From assembly GCA_038253325.1 (NCBI GenBank), contig JBBSHE010000005.1:34534-98533 (forward strand): 64,000 nucleotides of DNA. The letters are read 5' to 3'. This document shows positions 57,231-64,000 of the stretch, piece after piece. Position 1 is the first letter of the stretch, and every line of letters begins with the position of its first letter. Origin of the DNA: JBBSHE01 sp038253325 (lineage in GTDB: Bacteria > Actinomycetota > Actinomycetes > Propionibacteriales > Nocardioidaceae). The notes beneath the pieces are model-generated. The model saw nothing but the letters and a program-made list of their open reading frames with translations, was not told where the DNA came from and made no database searches. The translations under genes and the position numbers were made by a program.

Positions 57231-58326
57231 TCGAGTCAGGATCGTCGAGGTAGGGCAGCACGGACACGACCTGACCGTCCCGTCGGGCCTGCGGCGGCTC
57301 ACGGCCGTGGTCCTCGACGTATCGAAGGACCGTCTCCGCCTCCTCTCGCCGGTCGTGTTCCACCAGCCAGGCCACCAATCTCATGTGCGTACGCAGTGTC
57401 GACTCGGTCAGCGGTGGTCCTGCTGCCCAGAGTTCGCGGACACCATGGCGCAAGAGGTTCCAGTAGTCGTCGTCGCAGCCGAGGATCTCCCAGAAATACA
57501 GCGGCATGTCCATCGGCAGCACCTTCCGGTACCAGGTCGACCGCACCTGGTCAGTGCCGAGGTTCTCGACGAGCGACGTGGACATCTGCTTCGTGACGAT
57601 GCGGTCCCGCAGGTCGTCGAGCTCATGCCGACGCTGGGTGATCGACGTTCGGTCGTCACGGATCCGCCAGTTGTAGACCGGGCGGATCAAGACGTCGAAC
57701 GCCTGCGCCTTCAGGTACGCCTCGGTCAAGACCACCTGGTCCTCGTACCGAACGCCCTCGACGAACCGCAGCCCGGCCCGATCCCAGAACGACCGCCGGA
57801 AGACCTTGTTGCATGCGAACACGTCAAGCAGGATGTCGGGGAACTCGCGGACCGAGATTCCAGTCCGTCGGGTGTGATGCAGCCTGCGCAACCAGGGCGG
57901 CTCGACGGACCGGTTCGGCATCATCCGCCTCAACGAGCCGATCGCGAAGTCCGACGACGTGTCTTCCAGCGTCTCGACCTGGAGCTCGAAGGCCTGCGGG
58001 GGCACGGTGTCGTCGGCGTCGACGAACGTGACGTACCTGCCTCGACACACCTGTAGGCCGGCGTTGCGAGCGGCTCCCAGCCCGTGGTTGGACGTGCGCA
58101 GCACCCGGATGTCCGAATGCCGGCTTGCGTAGTCGCTGACCAGAGCACCCGAGCCGTCGGTCGACCCGTCGTCGACGACGATGACCTCGACGTCACGCAG
58201 GGTCTGGCCTTTGATGCTGTCGAGGCACTCCGTGACGTACGGCTCCACGTTGAAGACGGGCACCACAACGCTCAGAGCCGGCGACCGCGCGGTGCGCCGG
58301 CGTCCGGGGAGCATCATCTTGGTCAC
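57166..58326 (-). CDS. Family 2 glycosyltransferase
   Basis: A 386-residue GT-A enzyme. LSVVVPVFNVEPYVTECLDS opens the fold, VIVVDDGSTDGSG and YVTFVDADDTVPP carry the nucleotide-sugar and metal-binding Asp residues, and EGVRYEDQVVLTEAYLKA is the acceptor/catalytic ED region. A helical C-terminal part follows. It is closely similar in order to the GT2 half of the giant fusion at 59.6 kb. GTG 58326 (ATG four codons later possible). Probably adds a sugar to the wall polymer. Confidence 0.9.
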   Translation of the reverse strand: MTKMMLPGRRRTARSPALSVVVPVFNVEPYVTECLDSIKGQTLRDVEVIVVDDGSTDGSGALVSDYASRHSDIRVLRTSNHGLGAARNAGLQVCRGRYVTFVDADDTVPPQAFELQVETLEDTSSDFAIGSLRRMMPNRSVEPPWLRRLHHTRRTGISVREFPDILLDVFACNKVFRRSFWDRAGLRFVEGVRYEDQVVLTEAYLKAQAFDVLIRPVYNWRIRDDRTSITQRRHELDDLRDRIVTKQMSTSLVENLGTDQVRSTWYRKVLPMDMPLYFWEILGCDDDYWNLLRHGVRELWAAGPPLTESTLRTHMRLVAWLVEHDRREEAETVLRYVEDHGREPPQARRDGQVVSVLPYLDDPDSIIPKELYRLADHESVLLGDTV

Positions 58327-58359
58327 GATACCCGGACGACCGGACCCGCCGCGGCGACA

Positions 58360-59460
58360 CTAACGACCGATCCGCCGGCGGACCGCGGTCGCGACCTTCG
58401 ACAAGATCGGCGGCCGAGGTGCCCCGGCAACCGAAGTGGCGGGCTGCTTCGCAGCCAGTTGCTTGCGCATCCTCGCGCGGGTTTGCCGCTCGGTCACCTG
58501 ACGAGCGCGCTTCACCTCGGCGGCCGTGACATCGTGCGCGATCGCGGCCGCGTTCTCGAAGAGCCGCGCATAGCGCTCGGCCAGTGAGTCCAGCGTCGCG
58601 TCGGCGTGCTCGTCGGCGCCGCGGCCGTCCGCCAGGGTCTCGAGGGCGCGCCAGGTCTCCTCGGCGATCTCGCGCAGCTCGACGGGCATGTCGATCTCGT
58701 CCCACGTCACCTGGTGACGTCGCAACGCCGGGTCGATGAAGTCGTCGAGCGGGTGCGGCTCGCCGGCGGCGAGGTCCGTGTTGTAGACCAGGTCCAAGTC
58801 GTCTCGTACCCGGGACATCGCCTTTCGCCAGTTCTCGATCAGGTCCTGGTACCGCACGAACGTACGAGTGGCTCCCCGGGTCTGGTGCTCGGTGATCAGG
58901 TTTGCGTTGATCCATCGGCCGAGGCTCGTCACCTGATACCGCCGGACGTGCTGCTCGTCCCCCTTCGCGTAGTACGTCGCACGGCTGCCGACGACCTCTG
59001 CCGGATGCCGGATCATCGTCAGATAGCTGCCCCGTAGTCCGGCGTCGTGTGCGGCCTCCAACCAGATACCGGGCATCCATGCCGAGCGGGGGTCCTTGAC
59101 GGCCAGCTGCGGAGCGAACCCGCCCTCCTCGAGAAGCCAGCGCTCGACCTTCGCGCGGTCATCGGGAGTCAGCACCTCGCGCACCTGTTGGAGCGCATCC
59201 GGACGACCGTCGACGATGTCGACGTGGACCCGGTCGAGGATCTCGCGGTGGAACTGGATCGGCCATCGTGACTCGAAGAACCCTCGTGGGTTCGACTTGT
59301 TGCTCCCGAGAAACGGGCGAGGGACATGAAGTCCGAGGTAGTTCAGAGATCCGGCGACGGTGCTCGTACCACTCCTCCCGGCGCCGGTGACGAGCACGAA
59401 CCGACGGGGTGCATGGTGGACAAGGTTCGCAGCTACGCCGAGCTCACGAGGTTCCGACAA
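58360..59460 (-). CDS. Sulfotransferase-family protein
   Basis: A 366-residue PAPS-sulfotransferase-fold protein. The 5'-phosphosulfate loop is VLVTGAGRSGTSTVAGSLNY, the 3'-phosphate site is in YLTMIRHPAEVVGSRATYY, and the internal FLGSNKSNPRGFFESRW and VKDPRSAWM stretches fit Sulfotransfer-type domains. A basic coiled C-terminus (EVKRARQVTERQTRARMRK) follows. TTG 59460 is chosen because GAGGGGAG precedes it; the frame is open further upstream without similarity. It lies between two teichoic-acid-type glycosyltransferases, which suggests modification of the wall polymer or a lipid. Confidence 0.82.
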   Translation of the reverse strand: MSEPRELGVAANLVHHAPRRFVLVTGAGRSGTSTVAGSLNYLGLHVPRPFLGSNKSNPRGFFESRWPIQFHREILDRVHVDIVDGRPDALQQVREVLTPDDRAKVERWLLEEGGFAPQLAVKDPRSAWMPGIWLEAAHDAGLRGSYLTMIRHPAEVVGSRATYYAKGDEQHVRRYQVTSLGRWINANLITEHQTRGATRTFVRYQDLIENWRKAMSRVRDDLDLVYNTDLAAGEPHPLDDFIDPALRRHQVTWDEIDMPVELREIAEETWRALETLADGRGADEHADATLDSLAERYARLFENAAAIAHDVTAAEVKRARQVTERQTRARMRKQLAAKQPATSVAGAPRPPILSKVATAVRRRIGR

Positions 59461-59611
59461 GGAGGACTCCCCTCGTACTCGGGTGGCTGCCGTCGCAGCA
59501 TACTCGCGAGGATGCGGCCGCAGATGTGCCGTCGGCTCGGGTACGAGCGGGCACCGCGGGTAAGGTTGCCGATCGTCCGCCGTTCGCAGCGCAGATGGGA
59601 AGCAACAACGG

Positions 59612-62600
59612 ATGCCGCCACGGCCCAGACTTCGCGAACTTGCTCGCAAATTGCCGCCGCCGGTCGTACGCCTTGCCAGGAGGGTTCACCGGCGGGCGGC
59701 AGGCGATAAGCCGTCGGCGCTGGTGAGCGTCATCGTCCCCCTCTACAACGTCGAGAAGTACGTCGACGAGTGCCTGACCAGTCTGCGGGACCAGCACTAC
59801 CGGACACTCGAGATCATCGTGATCGACGACGGCTCGACCGACCGCTCGGCAGAGATCGTCGCGCGGCACGCTGCCGACGACCCGCGGATCCGGGTCGTCC
59901 GACAACCCAACGGCGGGCTCGGCGCGGCACGCAACGCAGGCATCAGGAATGCACGCGGCGACTACCTGTGCTTCGTCGACTCCGACGACGTGATGCCTGC
60001 CCACGGCGTACTGCGGATGGTGAACACGGCCGAGCGAAGCGGCTCTGATCTCGTGGTCGGCGCGCTGGCCAGGTTCGACTCCAACGGTCGTCGGCGACCG
60101 AAATGGATGCATCTGCACTCCGAGACGCGGATCGGCGTCTCGCCATCGGACTTCCCGCAGATCGTCCGAAACAACTACACCCCCGGCAAGCTCTACCGAA
60201 CGGACTTCTGGCGACGATGCGGCTTGTGGTTCCGTGAGGGCGTCGCGTACGAGGACCAACCCCTCGTCACCCAGCTGTACGCGCGCGCGTCTCGAATCGA
60301 CGTGTTGCCGATGGTTACCTACGAGTGGCGCCGACGCGACGACGCCAGCTCGATCAGCCAGCAGGTCCATACCCTGAGCGACCTGCGCGACCGGATCGAG
60401 GCATGGAACCTCAGCCTGTCGATCCTCACCACCGAAGCCACGGAGCCGATCTACGAGGCTTGGCTCGAGACCATCTACTCCACCCACTTCCACTGGTATC
60501 TCAACAACAAGTCAATCGTCCAGGACGCGTACTGGGAGGAGATCCGGGCCGCGGTCGTGAAGCTCATGGACGTGACACCGCAACGTGTTCTCGCGAGCGT
60601 CGAGCCGCAGCATCGGGTAGCGGTCGAGCTTGTCCGCCGCAACCTGCGCCAGGAGTTCGATGAGTTCAGGCGGCAGCACGGATACAGCCCCAGCAGGTTC
60701 CCTGCCGAGCTGGGACCAGCCGGCTTGACGGTCCAACTTCCCACCTTCGAGGACCCGGACGTCGACCTTCCCCCCGAGATGTACCGCTTCCCCGACGAGC
60801 ACATCCCGCTGATCCACCGCGTCGACACCGCGGCGTGGACGGGCGACGGACGTCTGCGCGTCGCTGGCTGGGGCTATTTCAGGTACGTCGACCTCTCGGT
60901 ACAGCAGACCCTGATCGACCTCACGCTGGAACACGTCCGAACCGGCGAGCAGCTCGAAGCGACCATCGAGCCGAACGCCGACCGGCGACTCTCCCCGCCG
61001 CTCGAGGACAAGTGGGCAGACTACGTCCAGGGCTGCTTCACCGCCGTCTTTCGTGTCCGCGAGCTGATGGACCGCTGCGACCCTCAGCCGGGAGACACCT
61101 GGCGGTTCCTGCTCCGGGTTCGCACCGGGCGCCTCGACCGGACGACCGAGGTCTCCGAGGTCCAAGACGGCGGATCAGCCCAGCATCTCGCGCCCTACCT
61201 GTTCGACACCTGGTTGCTGCACGGCGCACCTCCCGTCCAGCCCAACTTCAAGCTCCATTGCCTGCGGCGAGAGGTCGTGGCCGACCGGATGCATCTCGAG
61301 GGACGCGCGCTTTCCGGCCGGTTGAAGGTCACGACAGGTGCCCGGATCAGGAGCCTTCAGCTGGTTCGTCTCGGCTCAGATGCCGAGCACGAGTTCACCG
61401 TTGGTTCAGCCGACGACGGCGTGGTGCCGTTCGCCTTCAACCTCCCGAGCTCGATGGTCGGCCGGAGGAAGTCGGACCAGCACGCTGCGATGTGGTCTCT
61501 GCGGGCCGTGATGACCTCAGGCGATGTTGCGTTGGTGACGACCGGTGCCGAGCTGACCCGCTCTCTGGGCGCACGGATCGGAGAATGTGGGGTCACCGTC
61601 GAACGGTCGTACCGCGCTGGCGTCACCTTGGTCGTCGGGCCCGTTTCGGTCGAGTTCGACAGCGCGCAGATCGAGGACGACGTGTTGCATCTGTCGGGGC
61701 GTACCCGCGGTGTCGACACGTGCGCGCTCACCCTCAGCCTCACTGCGCCCAAGGCGACGTCGTCGCCTGCATCGGTCGAGGTGCGCGACGGCACCTTCGA
61801 GGTGTCCGTACCGCTGCGGCACCGGGCCTGGCGGTTCGGCGAGCTTCCGCTGCCGACAGCGATCTACACCGTCGACTTCGTGGTCTCGACGCCCGAGGGA
61901 CAAAGGCAGGGCACGGCGACGGTGAGCGACCTCCTGACCGAGCAGCTGCCGGTCGAGCAGCACAGCCCGACGACGACTGCGCTGTTGAAACGCTTCGTCG
62001 GACGGGCCCTCCGGGTACGCCTGATGCCACCGGTCGATGCCGATGCTCGCGGCCCGTTCCGCCGGAACAGGCTCGAGCTGGCCGCACGATCGCGGGAGCG
62101 TTCCGACCGGCTGGAAGGACTGTTCATCCAGGCGAACTTCGGTGAGATCGCCGGATGCAACGGGGCACCCGTCCACGAGGAGCTCAGACGAAGGGGCGCC
62201 GACATACCGGTGTTCTGGTCTGTCGTCGACTACTCCGTGCCCGTACCCGAGGGGGGGATCCCGGTCGCACGCAACAGCAGTGAGTGGTTCCGCCGGATGC
62301 GGACGGCGAAGTACTACATCGAGAATATGTACCAGCCGCCGTACTACCGCAAGCCGCCCGGACAGGTGATCATCGCGACGTTCCACGGCTACCCGTTCAA
62401 GCAGATGGGACATCCGCACTGGGAGAACCTCCAGATGTCACGGGCCGCCATCGACTCGATGGACGAGCGAGCCGACGAGTGGGACTACCTGGTGTCCCCC
62501 GCACGATATGCGACTCCGCTGTTGACCCGTGACTTCGCGTACCACGGGCCGGTGCTGGAGATCGGTTACCCGCGTAACGACGTCCTCCAGTCGCCGGAGG

Positions 62601-63211
62601 CACCCGGCATCCGGCGCTCGACCCGGCGCGAGCTCGGCATCAGCGCCGACGTGACCGCGATCCTCTATGCGCCGACGTTCCGCGACTATCTCTCGGCCGA
62701 CGACCACCGCGCGTCGATGGGCGACTTCCTGGACGCCGAGCTGCTGGCCCGTCGGCTCGGTGACCGCTACGCGATCTTGGTCAGGGGCCACGCGTTCCAC
62801 GCGCGCACCAGGCACCGGATCCGCATCTCCCCGCAGATCATCGATGTCACGGACTATCCGGACCCGGCCGATCTCTACCTGGCGTCCGACCTGGCCGTGC
62901 TCGACTACTCATCGCTCCGGTTCGACTACGCCATCACAACCAAGCCCATGCTGTTCCTGGTGCCGGACCTCGAGCGTTACCAGCAGACCCGCGGGTGGTT
63001 GCTCGACTACGAGCCGACGGCCCCGGGGCCGTTCCTCAGCACGACCGATGAGGTGGCGGGCGCGGTGCTCGACATCGAAGCCGTGGTCGCGGAGTACGCC
63101 GAGGCGTACGAGATCTTCCACAAGTCGTTCCTGGATCTCGAGGACGGTCACGCTGCGGCCCGGTTCGTCGACGCCGTGTTCGTGCCACGAGGCGACGCCC
63201 CCGCGCGCTGA
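59612..63211 (+). CDS. GT2 glycosyltransferase - CDP-glycerol glycerophosphotransferase (TagF-like) fusion
   Basis: A 1199-residue bifunctional enzyme. Residues 37-270 are a GT2 domain (VSVIVPLYNVEKYVDECLTS, VIDDGSTDRSA, CFVDSDDVMPA, EGVAYEDQPLV). Residues about 400-790 are beta-rich linker modules. Residues about 835-1190 are a TagF-like polymerase: FIQANFGEIAGCNGAPVHEE, catalytic His925 in ATFHGYPFKQMGHP, RGHAFHARTRHRI and AVLDYSSLRFDYAITTKPML (Asp1098). The fusion should add a linkage sugar and polymerise polyol phosphate. ATG 59612 has a weak GGAAG site. It is divergent from the sulfotransferase gene. Confidence 0.92.
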   Translation: MPPRPRLRELARKLPPPVVRLARRVHRRAAGDKPSALVSVIVPLYNVEKYVDECLTSLRDQHYRTLEIIVIDDGSTDRSAEIVARHAADDPRIRVVRQPNGGLGAARNAGIRNARGDYLCFVDSDDVMPAHGVLRMVNTAERSGSDLVVGALARFDSNGRRRPKWMHLHSETRIGVSPSDFPQIVRNNYTPGKLYRTDFWRRCGLWFREGVAYEDQPLVTQLYARASRIDVLPMVTYEWRRRDDASSISQQVHTLSDLRDRIEAWNLSLSILTTEATEPIYEAWLETIYSTHFHWYLNNKSIVQDAYWEEIRAAVVKLMDVTPQRVLASVEPQHRVAVELVRRNLRQEFDEFRRQHGYSPSRFPAELGPAGLTVQLPTFEDPDVDLPPEMYRFPDEHIPLIHRVDTAAWTGDGRLRVAGWGYFRYVDLSVQQTLIDLTLEHVRTGEQLEATIEPNADRRLSPPLEDKWADYVQGCFTAVFRVRELMDRCDPQPGDTWRFLLRVRTGRLDRTTEVSEVQDGGSAQHLAPYLFDTWLLHGAPPVQPNFKLHCLRREVVADRMHLEGRALSGRLKVTTGARIRSLQLVRLGSDAEHEFTVGSADDGVVPFAFNLPSSMVGRRKSDQHAAMWSLRAVMTSGDVALVTTGAELTRSLGARIGECGVTVERSYRAGVTLVVGPVSVEFDSAQIEDDVLHLSGRTRGVDTCALTLSLTAPKATSSPASVEVRDGTFEVSVPLRHRAWRFGELPLPTAIYTVDFVVSTPEGQRQGTATVSDLLTEQLPVEQHSPTTTALLKRFVGRALRVRLMPPVDADARGPFRRNRLELAARSRERSDRLEGLFIQANFGEIAGCNGAPVHEELRRRGADIPVFWSVVDYSVPVPEGGIPVARNSSEWFRRMRTAKYYIENMYQPPYYRKPPGQVIIATFHGYPFKQMGHPHWENLQMSRAAIDSMDERADEWDYLVSPARYATPLLTRDFAYHGPVLEIGYPRNDVLQSPEAPGIRRSTRRELGISADVTAILYAPTFRDYLSADDHRASMGDFLDAELLARRLGDRYAILVRGHAFHARTRHRIRISPQIIDVTDYPDPADLYLASDLAVLDYSSLRFDYAITTKPMLFLVPDLERYQQTRGWLLDYEPTAPGPFLSTTDEVAGAVLDIEAVVAEYAEAYEIFHKSFLDLEDGHAAARFVDAVFVPRGDAPAR

Positions 63212-63232
63212 CCCGATCAAGCGGGAGATGCC

Positions 63233-64000
63233 CTACCCGAGGGTCGCGCCGAGCTCCTCGTCCGTCTCCACCAGAGGTCGGGCGAACGGGTCGTGCTGGC
63301 GTAGGTCGATCACATGGCCGGTGTACGACGAGAGCAACGTGTTCAGGCACGCCCGGGCCACCGCCGACGGCTCGAGCAACGACCCCGCCGGCTCATCGCC
63401 GAACGCCTGCGTTCGCATCGGGGTGCGGGTCCGTTCCGGACTCATGCAGTTGACCCGCACACCATGGTCGGACCACTCGTCGGCCAGTGCCTGTGTGAGG
63501 TTCACCACCGCGGCCTTGGCCGATGAGTAGAGGCTGTAGCCTCCCCTGCCACGCGTGTACGAGCTCGATGTGAAGAACAAGATGCTCCCGCGACTGGCCG
63601 CCAGGTGCGGGAAGAACTCCTGCGCGATCAGGATCGGTGCCACGTAGTTGATCTCGGTCGCCGAGTAGATCGTCTCCTCTGACGTGTCCGCGAGGTCACC
63701 CCGAGGAAGAATCGCTGCGCTGTTGACCACGAAGTCGACGGCACCGAACTGGTCCATCACCTGAGCGGCCGCGGCCGCAACGTCCGCGCGACGCTCGACG
63801 TGGGTACGCGTCGTCGACCGGCTGAACGTACAAACGTTCGCGCCGTACCCTGCGGCGAGGGCCGCGATGTTCGCGCCGATCCCGTAGCTGCCGCCGAAGA
63901 CGACCATCGTCTTGCCGGCCAACGCGTTGCGGTAGTCAGAGTTGGCGCGATCCATCGGGGCTTCCTGGCTCGTCAGCTGGAACAGCTTGTCGGCAAGGAA
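63233..64000 (-). CDS. Bifunctional cytidylyltransferase/SDR (CDP-ribitol synthase type), SDR half; continues past window
   Basis: The frame is open to the right edge. Its last visible residues before the SDR read FLADKLFQLTSQEAPMDRAN, the linker following an IspD-like cytidylyltransferase in Bcs1/TarI-TarJ-type fusions. The SDR domain has MVVFGGSYGIGANIAALAAG, the Ser strand ILFFTSSSYTRGRG and catalytic YSSAK. Such fusions reduce ribulose-5-phosphate and activate ribitol-phosphate with CTP to CDP-ribitol, the substrate for a poly(ribitol phosphate) teichoic acid. An internal ATG at 63955 exists but the reading continues upstream. Stop lies 21 bp from the GT2-TagF stop (convergent). Confidence 0.78.
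   Translation of the reverse strand, partial: FLADKLFQLTSQEAPMDRANSDYRNALAGKTMVVFGGSYGIGANIAALAAGYGANVCTFSRSTTRTHVERRADVAAAAAQVMDQFGAVDFVVNSAAILPRGDLADTSEETIYSATEINYVAPILIAQEFFPHLAASRGSILFFTSSSYTRGRGGYSLYSSAKAAVVNLTQALADEWSDHGVRVNCMSPERTRTPMRTQAFGDEPAGSLLEPSAVARACLNTLLSSYTGHVIDLRQHDPFARPLVETDEELGATLG

Overview
The window is a high-GC chromosome segment from an actinomycete (Actinomycetota). Lineage markers are Lsr2, a BldN-type sigma factor with an RsbN-like partner, the 33-residue ribosomal protein bS22, a DUF222/HNH (13E12-type) gene, ClpC, DisA and a rex-hemA-hemC-hemD operon. From memory, the gene order matches two conserved blocks: the Rv0495c-Rv0529 and Rv3585-Rv3603c regions of Mycobacterium tuberculosis, and the SCO3319-SCO3383 region of Streptomyces coelicolor. 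The sequence does not fix the genus. I saw no rRNA, tRNA or CRISPR.

Layout. 1-6.7 kb: menaquinone genes, namely the menF 3' end, menD-menC-menE as one overlapping unit, and menA divergent, with a secreted S53 peptidase between menF and menD. 7.1-8.8 kb: a PLDc_N-type membrane protein, a threonine/serine dehydratase and a DUF4229 protein. 8.8-14.7 kb: one minus-strand operon, hemL - histidine phosphatase - resA - ccdA - resB - ccsB (system II cytochrome c maturation), each gene overlapping the next. 14.9-17.7 kb: a secreted lytic transglycosylase, a duplicated palindromic repeat, an APH-like kinase of less GC-rich sequence, and a scar where a VOC gene tail is fused to a fragment of an HNH gene. 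17.7-25.3 kb: acyl-CoA-synthetase-like enzyme, glutaredoxin-like protein, and rex-hemA-hemC-hemD-hemB with a candidate Rex operator on the rex promoter. 25.4-32.2 kb: HAD phosphatase, sigma factor / small ORF / DUF5667 anti-sigma unit, acyltransferase, extended SDR, bS22, HTH protein and AcuC-like deacetylase. 32.2-38.1 kb: proC, proline dehydrogenase, an ABC exporter with a TetR regulator, a TIM-barrel isomerase and a Ppx/GppA phosphatase. 38.1-45.7 kb: an Rv0495c-like Cys-rich protein, a VOC protein, radA-disA, two membrane proteins and mutY. 46.4-52.8 kb: clpC, lsr2, lysS, panC and a DUF2520 protein. 53-57.2 kb: three methyltransferases around an intact DUF222/HNH gene. 57.2-64 kb: a cell-wall glycopolymer locus with a GT2 transferase, a sulfotransferase-like protein, a giant GT2-TagF fusion and the SDR half of a probable CDP-ribitol synthase that runs off the window.

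How it fits together. The left half concentrates respiratory redox functions (menaquinone, heme, cytochrome c maturation) and includes Rex, an NADH/NAD+ sensor. The middle carries developmental or stress regulation (BldN-type sigma, its partner, HTH protein, c-di-AMP synthase, Lsr2) beside proline turnover. The right end builds a polyol-phosphate wall polymer. Three places hold repeats or gene debris: 16.2-17.7 kb, 45.7-46.4 kb and around the HNH gene at 54.5 kb. The points most worth pursuing are the 35-codon ORF locked between the sigma and anti-sigma genes, the chimeric scar at 17.4-17.6 kb, the nested palindrome at 30.85 kb and the sulfotransferase inside the teichoic-acid-type locus.
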